DNA of 49,061 nucleotides from a virus, in IMG/VR virus record IMGVR_UViG_3300010412_000024, positions 1-49,061 of that record. One strand, written 5' to 3'. This document shows positions 28,124 through 37,015 of the stretch, in pieces (positions within the stretch are counted from its first letter, which is position 1; each line of letters starts with the position of its first letter). The notes beneath the pieces were generated by a model. The model was not told the DNA's origin, did no database searches, and saw nothing but the letters and a program-made list of their open reading frames with translations. The translations under genes and the position numbers were made by a program.

Positions 28124-30319
28124 GTGGCTCAGTCAATGCGCCCAATTTCGCAAGTGACGGCCACAAACGGCGCGCCGACAACGAACGTTCACCTGAACCT
28201 CGACGGCACGGCTCCTGACTCTGGTGACTACTACGCTGGCAATGACAACGCGACCGGCGTCTGCGAAGTCCTGCTAACGGACCTGTCCGGCTCCGTGCCG
28301 GATACCGGTACGTGTACCGTCATCATCTACCAAGCGCAGTGCGACGGCAACGTCGCCCCAAGCTCGGGAGGATCGGCCCCTACGTTTGACCTAGAGGTCT
28401 ACGAGGGGGCCACGCAGCGAGCCTCGGTGACTGGCGTAACGCCTACCGAGAGCACGTTCACGATCTACAACACGCTGACGTTCAGCTCCTCGGCCATTAC
28501 GGACTGGTCCGATGTCCGGGTACGGTTCACCTCGAACGGTACCGGTGGTACACCCTCAGGTCGTCGCGGTGCTGCGGTCTCGTACGTCGAGATCAGTACG
28601 CCGGATGCCGGACCAATTCAGAAGAATCTGAGCTATTCCGGCGTAGGCACCGCCGCACTAACGAAGGTGTCTAGCCGCAAGAAGACCTTAGCCCATTCAG
28701 GAGTAGGCTCACTAGGGCTGCTCAAGTACATCAAACCACGGGTCTGGTTGAATACTACCCAGACCAAGTCTGGGGCAACCCAGATGACGGTAACGTCGTG
28801 GTCTACCGACGGCACCTCCATAACGTTCACGGATCCGTCGGGGGCACCAACTGGCTCGCTGTACTTAGGTGTGGAGCGGGTCAGTGACGGGGCGCTGGGC
28901 TGGATAGCGGTAACTGTATCCGCGTCCGGCACTACCCAGAAGAACCTCACCTTTACGGCAGTGGGCACTGCGGCTCTTACCAAGTTTGTAGCCTACGACA
29001 GAGCCTTCTCCTATTCGGGTGTGGGAACGAGTACGGTATCTAAGCTAACGACTTTGCTCAAAGCAATGACGGCTCTGGGTACCAGCGTACTGACTAAAGG
29101 CAAGACCTTTATACGTTCGTTCTCGTACGGCGGTGTCGGAACACTGGCGTTCAGCAAAGCTGCCACCTTTGTCCGGTCATTCGCATACGGGGGAGTAGGC
29201 ACCCTCGCGTTTACTAAGGTAGCCCAGTTTGTACGCAGCTTTGCGTACAGTGGGGTAGGAACCTCGGTACTTACCAAAGCGGCTACTTTCATAAGAAACT
29301 TGTCCTTCTCTGGTATAGGTACGGCAGTACTGACCAAGGGTAAGACCTTCATAAGGGCCTTCTCTGCCAGCGGAATAGGAACAAGCGTTCTTACCAAGGC
29401 CACTACATTCGCCCGCAGTTTCGCGTATGGTGGTCTCGGTACGAGCGTACTGACCAAGGTAGGTCAGTTTGTACGATCATTTAATTATTCGGGCGTCGGG
29501 GCTGCGAGTCTAACTAAAGCAGCAACGTTCCTCAAGAGCCTAGCATACTCAGGACTCGGGGCCTCGACCCTCGTCAAAGCCGCTACCTTTGTGAAGAACC
29601 TTGCGTACTCCGGCGTGGGTACGATGGTAGCTACGGTAGAGCAGATCGTACTCAAAGCGTTCTCCTACACAGCGGTAGGCACAGCCTCCCTAGTAGATAC
29701 GCTACAAGCGGTGCGCTCCTTCAATTACTCGGGAGTAGGTACCAGCGCACTCACCAAGGCGACGACGTTTGTAAAGAGTCTTAGCTATTCCGCCTTGGGG
29801 TCACTGGCCCTTATAAAGAGCACCAGCCTTTATAAGGCCATGAGTGCGGTGGGTACATCGGTACTATCGGTTACACAAGTAACCCTTAAGTTCCTCAGCT
29901 TCTCGGGCGTAGGAACAGCGGTAACTACCAACGTTACCACGTTCTTCCAGTCGGTAAGCGCCTCGGGCATAGGTACTTCCACCTTCAGTAAGGTGAGCGT
30001 CTTTGTCCGGTCCTTCTCGTTCTCGGGCGTTGGCACGGCAGTACGCACCTCGGTTACTCAGTACGTACGGAACTATAACTATACGGCACTGGGAACAGCC
30101 CTGCTATCTGAGCAGGGACAGTTTAACATTCAGTCAGCGTACACAGGAACGGGTACCCTGACACTGGCGGAAGTAGCCACGTTCCTAAAGAACGTAGCGC
30201 ATAACGCGATAGGAACCCTCGGGTTCTCCAAGATATATACTCCGGGTACACCACCCGGCCCCTCATTAGGTGCCCAGTTACGGCGCGGATTGACACGACT
30301 ACTAGGACGAAGATGGTAA
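28124..30319 (+). CDS. Virion protein with about 24 copies of a 20-residue repeat
   Basis: A 731-residue protein. The N-terminal 160 residues form a beta-rich domain. Two repeats follow (residues ~167-205), then a 60-residue insert, then 22 tandem repeats from residue 273 to about 708. The consensus is R/K-S-F-x-Y-S-G-V-G-T-x-x-L-T-K-x-x-T-F-V, with two 18-residue variants (KAMTALGTSV and KAMSAVGTSV). Such regular Gly-containing repeats suggest a beta-solenoid or fibrous structure. The C-terminus is basic and amphipathic (LGAQLRRGLTRLLGRRW). GTG start with a GGAGAT site. Probably an elongated virion appendage. The DNA of the repeats has diverged strongly, so the array is old. Confidence 0.7.
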   Translation: MAQSMRPISQVTATNGAPTTNVHLNLDGTAPDSGDYYAGNDNATGVCEVLLTDLSGSVPDTGTCTVIIYQAQCDGNVAPSSGGSAPTFDLEVYEGATQRASVTGVTPTESTFTIYNTLTFSSSAITDWSDVRVRFTSNGTGGTPSGRRGAAVSYVEISTPDAGPIQKNLSYSGVGTAALTKVSSRKKTLAHSGVGSLGLLKYIKPRVWLNTTQTKSGATQMTVTSWSTDGTSITFTDPSGAPTGSLYLGVERVSDGALGWIAVTVSASGTTQKNLTFTAVGTAALTKFVAYDRAFSYSGVGTSTVSKLTTLLKAMTALGTSVLTKGKTFIRSFSYGGVGTLAFSKAATFVRSFAYGGVGTLAFTKVAQFVRSFAYSGVGTSVLTKAATFIRNLSFSGIGTAVLTKGKTFIRAFSASGIGTSVLTKATTFARSFAYGGLGTSVLTKVGQFVRSFNYSGVGAASLTKAATFLKSLAYSGLGASTLVKAATFVKNLAYSGVGTMVATVEQIVLKAFSYTAVGTASLVDTLQAVRSFNYSGVGTSALTKATTFVKSLSYSALGSLALIKSTSLYKAMSAVGTSVLSVTQVTLKFLSFSGVGTAVTTNVTTFFQSVSASGIGTSTFSKVSVFVRSFSFSGVGTAVRTSVTQYVRNYNYTALGTALLSEQGQFNIQSAYTGTGTLTLAEVATFLKNVAHNAIGTLGFSKIYTPGTPPGPSLGAQLRRGLTRLLGRRW
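28940..30247 (+). repeat. Tandem array of 60-base coding repeats
   Basis: Twenty-two in-frame units of 60 bases (two of 54), encoding the 20-residue repeat of the virion protein. Two further units lie at about 28622-28740. Units share protein pattern much more than DNA sequence, so they are kept by selection on the protein and are not a recent slippage product. Confidence 0.8.
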
Positions 30320-30639
30320 TGTGGGAACGTTTTAAAGAGTGGACCAAGACACGTAAGCACACGGACATATGGAGGGCAGTAGCAGGAGTGGTTATACTCT
30401 TTGTACTGCTCTGGTTTCTCACTGGTTGCGCTGGTGGTCCAAGTCTTGGTTTGGGCGTTAGCAACAGTCTTGACGGCGTTATACAACTTAAACAGCCGCT
30501 TTACGAAAAGGGGCCGCATAAAGTATCCGTCGATTACCTTCACCACTCGGAGATAGATAAAGAACATGACGAAGTCGTCTACGACAGGGCGCACATCTGG
30601 TACGAGTACCAGTTCGACAACTGGCGGTGGAAAAAGTGA
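30319..30639 (+). CDS. Putative lipoprotein
   Basis: A 106-residue protein with a long basic N-region (MWERFKEWTKTRKHTD), a hydrophobic core (AVAGVVILFVLLWFL) and the lipobox LTGC-A-G-G (Cys near residue 37). The mature part is short and polar, ending in aromatic residues (YEYQFDNWRWKK). The ATG at 30319 overlaps the upstream stop (TAATG). Phage lipoproteins outside the lysis cassette often block superinfection. Here that is inference only. Confidence 0.6.
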   Translation: MWERFKEWTKTRKHTDIWRAVAGVVILFVLLWFLTGCAGGPSLGLGVSNSLDGVIQLKQPLYEKGPHKVSVDYLHHSEIDKEHDEVVYDRAHIWYEYQFDNWRWKK

Positions 30640-30884
30640 GCGCGTTCCTGTTAGGGTGGCTCTTGGGTATCCTCACGGTTATCCTGTATGGCGCATATCG
30701 AGCTACCCGAAGTGACGGGTGGGACGACTCAAACGTACTCAACTGGTTGCGATTACTCAGCCAAGTCTACATCCACCCCGAAGACTTTGGACGTATGTAC
30801 TACGAGGATGGCTCCAAGCCCTTCTGGTATATAAGCGGGGATGAGTTCGCGGACAACGTAAAGACACGACCGCCCAATGGCTAG
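30636..30884 (+). CDS. Small membrane-anchored protein
   Basis: An 82-residue protein with an N-terminal hydrophobic helix (AFLLGWLLGILTVILYGAY), then a polar tail. The GTG at 30636 overlaps the previous stop (GTGA). A GTG at 30627 is an alternative. The end overlaps the large terminase start by eight bases. Not recognised. With the lipoprotein upstream it may form an envelope-associated pair. Confidence 0.6.
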   Translation: MSAFLLGWLLGILTVILYGAYRATRSDGWDDSNVLNWLRLLSQVYIHPEDFGRMYYEDGSKPFWYISGDEFADNVKTRPPNG

Positions 30885-32424
30885 AGTAAGTAAAGACGTA
30901 ATAAGACAAGCTGCCGAAGACGATCTGTACTCGTTCATACGGCTGGTAGCCCCTCACAGGGTACTGGGAGCTTGTCACAGGGACGTTATCAAATGGTGGA
31001 CCCGTGAGGATGCGGGAACCCACCAGATGTTGCTCTACCCACGAGACCACCAGAAGTCTGCCATGCTGGCATACAGGTGCGCGTGGGAGATTACCCGGAA
31101 CCCGACGGTGACTATACTCTACATCTCCTCTACGTCTAACCTAGCGGAGAAGCAGTTGAAGTTCATTAAGGACATTCTCACATCCCCACGGTACCGACGG
31201 TACTGGCCGGAGATGGTTAACGAGGATGAGGGTAAGCGGGAGAAGTGGACTAACTCGGAGATCTCGGTGGACCACCCACTCCGCGCAGCGGAAGGGATCA
31301 GGGAACCGACGGTCTTTACGGCAGGGTTGACAACTTCTATAACGGGACTCCACTGTAACATAGCGTGTCTTGACGACGTAGTCGTTAACGAGAACGCTTA
31401 TACTAAGGAAGGCCGGGATAAAGTACAGAGCCAGTATTCACTGCTGGCTAGTATTGAAACCACGGATGCCAGAGAGTGGGTAGTAGGTACCCGCTATCAT
31501 CCGAAGGATCTGTACGGTACTCTCGCGGAGATTACCGAAGACATATACAACGAGGATGGTGAGATCATAGATAGCCGTCCGGTATACGAAGTTCTGGACA
31601 GAACTGTAGAGGACATGGGGGACGGAACCGGAGTGTTCCTGTGGCCCCGGATGCAACGAGGCGATGGCAAGTGGTTCGGCTTTAACCAGCGCATACTGGC
31701 ACGGAAGCGAGCACAGTACCTAGACAAGTCTCAGTTCTACGCCCAGTACTACAACAATCCGAACAGTCCTACGGAGGACGCAATAGATCGTGAGTACTTC
31801 CAGTACTATAACAGAGACTTCCTTAAACGAGGCGACGGAGTCTGGCAATACAACGGAAAACCATTGTCCATCTTTGCAGCCATCGACTTCGCTTTTAGCC
31901 TTAGCAGTTCGGCTGACTACACTGCCCTCGCAGTTATTGGAGTTGATTGGGATGGGCATATATACGTACTTGACCTACAACGTGTTAAGACGAACAAGGT
32001 CGGGGCTTACTATCAAATGATATACGACGCCCATATAAAGTGGGGGTTCAAGAAGGTCAGGGCAGAGGTGACGGCAGCTCAGCGTATAATAGTTGAGCAC
32101 GTACGAGATGAGATCCGAAAGGATGGATTGATGCTCACAGTTGACGACTTCAACCCCACACGTACTATGGGTACCAAAGAAGAGAGGATCATAGCGGCAC
32201 TGAAGCATCGCTATGAGAACAGGTCTATCTGGCACTACTATGGTGGTATGTGCGAAGAGCTGGAGTTTGAACTCATAAGTGAGCGCCCGCCTAATGATGA
32301 CCTTAAAGATGCCCTCCATAGCGCAATGGGTATTATGAAGATACCGCAGAAGAGGTTTATGGACAAGGGAGAATCAAACATTGTGACACATAGCAGATTT
32401 GGTGGAGTAGCGTTCGGTGGCTAG
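30877..32424 (+). CDS. terL: Terminase large subunit
   Basis: A 515-residue DNA-packaging motor. The ATPase domain has the deviant Walker A YPRDHQKSAM (Lys60, Ser61), common in T7-like terminases, and Walker B NIACLDDVV (Asp166, Asp167). The C-terminal nuclease has AAIDFAFSLSSSADYTAL (Asp337, Asp347) and later an Asp-containing strand LTVDDFNP. It cuts and translocates DNA into the prohead with the portal encoded next. The ATG overlaps the upstream gene by eight bases, and the end overlaps the portal start likewise. Confidence 0.9.
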   Translation: MARVSKDVIRQAAEDDLYSFIRLVAPHRVLGACHRDVIKWWTREDAGTHQMLLYPRDHQKSAMLAYRCAWEITRNPTVTILYISSTSNLAEKQLKFIKDILTSPRYRRYWPEMVNEDEGKREKWTNSEISVDHPLRAAEGIREPTVFTAGLTTSITGLHCNIACLDDVVVNENAYTKEGRDKVQSQYSLLASIETTDAREWVVGTRYHPKDLYGTLAEITEDIYNEDGEIIDSRPVYEVLDRTVEDMGDGTGVFLWPRMQRGDGKWFGFNQRILARKRAQYLDKSQFYAQYYNNPNSPTEDAIDREYFQYYNRDFLKRGDGVWQYNGKPLSIFAAIDFAFSLSSSADYTALAVIGVDWDGHIYVLDLQRVKTNKVGAYYQMIYDAHIKWGFKKVRAEVTAAQRIIVEHVRDEIRKDGLMLTVDDFNPTRTMGTKEERIIAALKHRYENRSIWHYYGGMCEELEFELISERPPNDDLKDALHSAMGIMKIPQKRFMDKGESNIVTHSRFGGVAFGG

Positions 32425-34240
32425 AGTATCCAAGAGTGTACAAGAAATCAAAGGTATCCTGCAACCTGATACGCTAAGTGACTACATCGTTAACAGGTAC
32501 GATGAGTGGACTTCGGCAAACAGGAAGTGGAAAGAACTTCATAAGGAGCTACGCTCCTACATATTCCAGACGGACACTACGCAGACTACTAATGCTAAGT
32601 TGCCGTGGAAGAACAAGACATCCATACCCAAGCTGTGTCAGATAAGGGACAATCTCCATGCCAACTATATGGCGGCACTGTTCCCTCACGATGACTGGTT
32701 CAAGTGGGAAGCGGCAGCGGACGAGGCGGATACCCGCGAAGCTGCCTTGATGATTGAAGCGTACATGAAGCAGAAGATCAGGGAGTCTGGATTTAAGCAG
32801 ACTATCTCCGATCTTCTTTACGATTACATCGATGCTGGCAATGCGTTTGCGGAAGTCTCCTACGTTAACGAGTATACGGACCTACCTGACGGGCGCATCA
32901 TCACCACCTATAAAGGTCCACGGGTTTATCGAATCAGTCCTTACGACATAGTATTCGACCTCACCGCGCCAACCTTCGCAGACTCGGCAAAGATCACGCG
33001 GCAAGTTGTCAGCATCGGTGCTCTTGTAGACGCCTCGGAAAGTCTTCCGGGGTTTGAGTGGGTTAAGGGTTGTCTCCCCGAGATAATCAACGTACGCAAG
33101 GGACTTAGCGCCTATAACAATTCGGATATAGATAAGTCAACCGGTGTTGAGATAGAAGGGTTTGGGGCGCTTAGCCGCTACTACTCTTCGGATATGGTAG
33201 AGCTACTCACCTTTGAGGGCAACCTGTTCAACCCGGACTCAGGCACCCTGCTGAAGAACCACCGTATCGTAGTGGTAGACAGACGCAAGGTAGTCTTTAA
33301 CGAACCAACCAGTTCATGGTTGGGACGCTCCTCCAAGGAGCACGTAGGCTGGAGGACTCGACCGGATAACCTGTGGGCTATGGGTCCGCTCGATAATCTG
33401 GTGGGACTACAGTACCGCATAGACCACCTTGAGAATCTCAAGGCGGACGTATTCGATCAGATCGCCCACCCGATCCAGAAGATCCGGGGACTGGTAGAGA
33501 AGTACAACTTCGGGCCGGGGGCCGAGATCCACTGTGATCTTGAGGGTGACGTAGAGTTCATGCGCCCGGATACCACGGCGCTTAACGCAGACTTCCAGAT
33601 CGACCGGTACATGGAGGTCATGGAGGAGATGGCTGGTGCTCCCCGACAGGCTATGGGTATACGAACTCCGGGCGAGAAGACCGCCTTTGAAGTATCCACA
33701 TTGGAGAACGCCGCAGGGCGTATCTTCCAGCAGAAGATCATAAACTTTGAGGAGCGGTTCATAGAGCCGCTCCTTAACCAGATGCTGGCACAGGCCAGAC
33801 AGAACCTCGATGGAGTCGAGATAGTTAAGGCTATTGACGATGACTACGCGGTGTCTGAGTTCCTGAAGATAGGGCCGGAACACCTGAACGCCAAGGGCAA
33901 GCTCTACCCCATAGGAGCACGGCACTTTGCCAAACAGGCGCAACTTACCCAGAACCTTTCGGGTCTGGTTAACTCCGGGGCCTATATGGATCCGGGGGTA
34001 CAGGCCCATATCTCTGGTCTCAAGATTGCCAAGCTGTACGAGGATAACCTCGGACTCAGGAAGCACGAGCTTGTCGTTCCCAATATCCGCGTAGCGGAGC
34101 AGATGGAGACACAGCAAGCGGCTGCTACTGCCCAGCAGGGCGTAGCTGAGACTATGCAGAACGCCGCCATCTCTGCCGATATGGACGCAGCACAGGCCGA
34201 GGAAGGTCTGGCGATGCTCCAAGAAGCAGGGGTAGGTTAA
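32417..34240 (+). CDS. Portal (head-tail connector) protein
   Basis: A 607-residue protein of the podovirus portal type. Recognisable stretches are QIRDNLHANYMAALFPHDDW, then YIDAGNAFAEVSYV and a later PRQAMGIRTPGEKTAFEV segment, followed by a Gln/Ala-rich C-terminus. It forms the dodecameric ring for DNA entry. It starts with GTG overlapping the terminase end. Its first six residues (MARVSK) are the same as those of the large terminase. It is followed directly by a small unknown gene (TAATG). Confidence 0.85.
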   Translation: MARVSKSVQEIKGILQPDTLSDYIVNRYDEWTSANRKWKELHKELRSYIFQTDTTQTTNAKLPWKNKTSIPKLCQIRDNLHANYMAALFPHDDWFKWEAAADEADTREAALMIEAYMKQKIRESGFKQTISDLLYDYIDAGNAFAEVSYVNEYTDLPDGRIITTYKGPRVYRISPYDIVFDLTAPTFADSAKITRQVVSIGALVDASESLPGFEWVKGCLPEIINVRKGLSAYNNSDIDKSTGVEIEGFGALSRYYSSDMVELLTFEGNLFNPDSGTLLKNHRIVVVDRRKVVFNEPTSSWLGRSSKEHVGWRTRPDNLWAMGPLDNLVGLQYRIDHLENLKADVFDQIAHPIQKIRGLVEKYNFGPGAEIHCDLEGDVEFMRPDTTALNADFQIDRYMEVMEEMAGAPRQAMGIRTPGEKTAFEVSTLENAAGRIFQQKIINFEERFIEPLLNQMLAQARQNLDGVEIVKAIDDDYAVSEFLKIGPEHLNAKGKLYPIGARHFAKQAQLTQNLSGLVNSGAYMDPGVQAHISGLKIAKLYEDNLGLRKHELVVPNIRVAEQMETQQAAATAQQGVAETMQNAAISADMDAAQAEEGLAMLQEAGVG

Positions 34241-34491
34241 TGGACCAGAGATGGTTTAAGGAAGACCGAGGTCTTCCCAACGCACAAGAAGAGATGGAGC
34301 TTACAGAAAAAGCTCTACGAAACTCCAGTATTATCCGTGAACGCTTAGGGCGCATCCTTAAAGAGGAGATGGATAAACTGGATCTTAAAGAGGAACACTT
34401 GAGCGGTCCCGATTGGGAGCGGCAGGTGATTGCTTGTATATCACGGAGAGCGACCCTCCGTGAGGTATTAAATCTTATTACATTTGATTGA
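34240..34491 (+). CDS. Hypothetical protein between portal and scaffold
   Basis: An 83-residue charged helical protein (MDQRWFKEDRGLPNAQEEME, then LGRILKEEMDKLDLKEEHLS). It is not recognised. Its location between portal and scaffold suggests a head-assembly factor. The ATG overlaps the portal stop. Confidence 0.6.
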   Translation: MDQRWFKEDRGLPNAQEEMELTEKALRNSSIIRERLGRILKEEMDKLDLKEEHLSGPDWERQVIACISRRATLREVLNLITFD

Positions 34492-34500
34492 GGATAGACC

Positions 34501-35244
34501 ATGTCCGATACTACCCAGACCACGGGTGATGCCAACAACGATCCGGTTTCGGCTCTAGTTGGTCCCGGCAAGAAGTTTGAAACACTGACAGAACTAGCCA
34601 TTGGCAAACTCAAAGCTGACGAGTTTATCGAAGTTCTCAAGCAAGAGAAGGCTGAACTGGAGGCTCGGTATAACGAGGCGAAGGAGAAGCAGAACGAGGA
34701 AAGTCGAATTGAGGAGGTACTGAAAGTGCTAAAGCAACAGGCCGGGAAAGGATCAGAGGATGTCAAGAACCGACCCGAGGGGAATGATACTGATCTTGCT
34801 GCAACGGTACGTGCTATTATGAAAGGAGAGACCGAAGCTGAGACCCGGCGACGGAATCGTGACGAAGGACTGAAGCTAGTGCAGGAACGGGTAGACGGCA
34901 ACGCTGATGCCGTAGATCAATACCTGACATCCAAAGCGCAGGAGCTTGGTACCACCAAGGACTTACTACTTCGGATGAGCGAGGAAGCCCCTATCGCCTT
35001 TGCCAAACTAATAGACGCTAACCACAAACCTAACGCCCAGTCGCCTACAACGCTCAAAGGCAATAATACCCAAGCTCTTGGACACGGTGGATCTGTCATG
35101 GAAATAGACGGCCATAAGACCAAGGCATGGTATGATGCCCAGAGGAAGGAAATGGGGACATTCAAGTTCCTAAATAGTTCGGACCTTCAGGTCCGCCTTC
35201 TTCGTGACGCCGAAGCGCTGGGGAGTAAATTCTATGCCAAGTGA
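34501..35244 (+). CDS. Capsid scaffolding protein
   Basis: A 247-residue, highly charged helical protein with a long coiled coil at about residues 35-85 (FIEVLKQEKAELEARYNEAK), a flexible middle and a basic C-terminus (SDLQVRLLRDAEALGSKFYA). Place directly before the major capsid protein and composition fit the scaffolding protein that guides procapsid assembly and is then removed. No protease signature is visible. Confidence 0.75.
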   Translation: MSDTTQTTGDANNDPVSALVGPGKKFETLTELAIGKLKADEFIEVLKQEKAELEARYNEAKEKQNEESRIEEVLKVLKQQAGKGSEDVKNRPEGNDTDLAATVRAIMKGETEAETRRRNRDEGLKLVQERVDGNADAVDQYLTSKAQELGTTKDLLLRMSEEAPIAFAKLIDANHKPNAQSPTTLKGNNTQALGHGGSVMEIDGHKTKAWYDAQRKEMGTFKFLNSSDLQVRLLRDAEALGSKFYAK

Positions 35245-35261
35245 TAAAGGAAAAATAACAT

Positions 35262-36215
35262 ATGTCTATGACGACAGGCAATATGTCCATCCTGACGCGC
35301 TCGGAGATTTGGAGTTCTACACTCAAGGAAGTAATACAGGATAACCTTGAAGCGAACCAGTGGGTCAATTGGCTCTCTGAGTTCCCTGATGGGGATCAGT
35401 TTACGATTCCTTCGATTGGTGAAAGCACCGTACGTAGCTACACCGAAGACACCGATGTTGTTTTCGATGCTATAGATCAGGGTGAGTTCACCTTCCAGAT
35501 CACCGAGTATCTCAGCTCTGGACATTATATTACGAAGAAGGCCCGACAGGATGCTTACTACGCTGCGAAGCTGGAAGCTGCGTTCCTGCCGAGCCAGTCC
35601 CGCGCTCTCCAAGAAAAGCTGGAGACCGACATCCTTGCCCTCGCGGCTGGTGGTGCTTCGGGCGGGCAGACTGCTAGCAACGTTAACGCTATCAACGGGG
35701 CGGACCACCGCTTCATTGGTACGGGCACGGGTGAGCAGATGGCACTGGCTGACTTTGCAAAGGCTCTTTACGGGCTAAAGCGGGCGAACATCCCGCAGTC
35801 TAATCTGATCGCTATTGTCGATCCGAGCGTGGAGTACACGTTCAATACGCTGACGAACCTCGTTAACGTATCGAACAACCCGCGTTGGGAAGGCATCGTC
35901 GGTGAAGGCTTCGCAAACGATATGAAGTTTATGAAGAATGTCTTCGGCTTCGACGTTTATGTCTCTAACTATTTGCCAGATGCTAACGAAACGATTACGT
36001 TGACGACGACTGCGGGCAAAGCTAATATCTTCTTCTCGGCTGCGGGTGGCGATCTGCTCCCGTTCATGGGCGCTTGGCGTCAGATGCCGGAGGTTGATGG
36101 TGGCTGGAACCGTAACAAGCAGCGTGAAGAGTACGTTACGACCTGCCGGTATGGCCTCAAGGTATACCGTCCTGAAAATCTGGTATGTGTCCTTACCGAC
36201 ACTGACAACATCTAA
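35262..36215 (+). CDS. Major capsid protein (HK97-fold)
   Basis: A 317-residue protein. Features consistent with a podovirus HK97-fold capsid protein are an N-terminal arm (LTRSEIWSSTLKEVIQDNLE), a long spine helix with ITKKARQDAYYAAKLEAAFL at about residues 93-112, NLIAIVDPSVEYTF in the A domain, and a C-terminal REEYVTTCRYGLKVYRPENL. It forms the icosahedral shell. It lies directly after the scaffold. The codon use is more regular, with fewer CTA, ATA and AGG codons than the neighbours, as expected for the most expressed gene. Confidence 0.85.
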   Translation: MSMTTGNMSILTRSEIWSSTLKEVIQDNLEANQWVNWLSEFPDGDQFTIPSIGESTVRSYTEDTDVVFDAIDQGEFTFQITEYLSSGHYITKKARQDAYYAAKLEAAFLPSQSRALQEKLETDILALAAGGASGGQTASNVNAINGADHRFIGTGTGEQMALADFAKALYGLKRANIPQSNLIAIVDPSVEYTFNTLTNLVNVSNNPRWEGIVGEGFANDMKFMKNVFGFDVYVSNYLPDANETITLTTTAGKANIFFSAAGGDLLPFMGAWRQMPEVDGGWNRNKQREEYVTTCRYGLKVYRPENLVCVLTDTDNI

Positions 36216-36229
36216 AGGAGGATTAGCAC

Positions 36230-36781
36230 ATGGCTAGAGATGCAACATGGACTAATTCCGACGGTCTGGTGGTTGGGTTCGGTACGCACACGGTAGATGA
36301 TGATGTCCAAGCGGTCATCGCGGGTACGGGTGGGAACACTCAGGTAGTGGTCGTTGAGATTGATCTCACGACTCTTCCTAATACGTTTGCTGCTGCTAAC
36401 CGCAAACCGCAGGATGTTGTTATTCCCCGTGGTTCTGTAATCAAAAGTGCAGTTCTGCACACTCTCGTCGCCCCGGTTTCCGGTGGTGGCGGAACGCTTG
36501 ACATCGGTACTTGGGGTGTCACGGACGTAGTTGACGTAGCGGACGGTATCGTAGCCGATGCCACCGTTGCGGAGATGGGTGCTGTAGGTGCAGCCATTCG
36601 ATTGGATGGTGCTATGATTGTAGACGGCCCCACTGCAAGTGCAGCGGTCGGCGCTACCTCAAACAGCGACTGCGTAATCGCTCCTTCGTATGAAACGGCT
36701 GTGTTTACGGCTGGAAAAGTTCGGCTTTATGTCGAATATATCCCGCCCGCGCAGAGTTCTGGTCGTACGATAGCGGCGTAA
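36230..36781 (+). CDS. Putative head decoration protein
   Basis: A 183-residue Gly/Val/Ala-rich beta protein (DGLVVGFGTHTVDDDVQAVI, then RLYVEYIPPAQSSGRTIAA at the end). It follows the capsid gene after a GGAGG site and precedes a strong terminator-like hairpin. This is a common position and composition for decoration proteins that stabilise the capsid. Confidence 0.6.
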   Translation: MARDATWTNSDGLVVGFGTHTVDDDVQAVIAGTGGNTQVVVVEIDLTTLPNTFAAANRKPQDVVIPRGSVIKSAVLHTLVAPVSGGGGTLDIGTWGVTDVVDVADGIVADATVAEMGAVGAAIRLDGAMIVDGPTASAAVGATSNSDCVIAPSYETAVFTAGKVRLYVEYIPPAQSSGRTIAA

Positions 36782-36787
36782 CCTAGT

Positions 36788-36812
36788 GGGGGAGGGCAAC
36801 CTCCCCCTCTTT
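36788..36812 (+). terminator. Rho-independent terminator after capsid genes
   Basis: An 8-bp stem GGGGGAGG/CCTCCCCC with a GCAA (GNRA) tetraloop followed by TCTTT. Short U tract, so partial termination is likely. It reduces transcription of downstream genes relative to capsid. Confidence 0.75.
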
Positions 36813-36826
36813 AACGAGGAAATAGT

Positions 36827-37009
36827 ATGGCACAACCCGCAGCACAGTCGTCTAAGCTCGCTGATAAGGACGGCAACCCTCAGGTTGCTGACCGACAAGC
36901 GGCTATTACGGCACCGACTGGTGGTGCTACTGTGGACGCAGAATCTCGGACGGCGATTAACGCAATTATCTCCGCTCTGGAAGCTCACGGACTGGTAGCA
37001 GACAACTAA
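36827..37009 (+). CDS. Small head-fibre-like protein
   Basis: A 60-residue protein: a polar N-terminal part (MAQPAAQSSKLADKDGNPQV), then the conserved motif GGATVDAESRTAINAIISAL and EAHGLVADN. This motif is typical of head-fibre or decoration proteins in phages, where it forms a trimeric coiled coil. It is the only gene between two terminators, so it may be separately controlled. Confidence 0.65.
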   Translation: MAQPAAQSSKLADKDGNPQVADRQAAITAPTGGATVDAESRTAINAIISALEAHGLVADN

Positions 37010-37015
37010 CCGGAT

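Noticed and set aside
33407-34222. 271-codon frame antisense to the portal gene
   Set aside because: It is the antisense shadow of a clearly coding portal gene, with no ribosome binding site or operon context.
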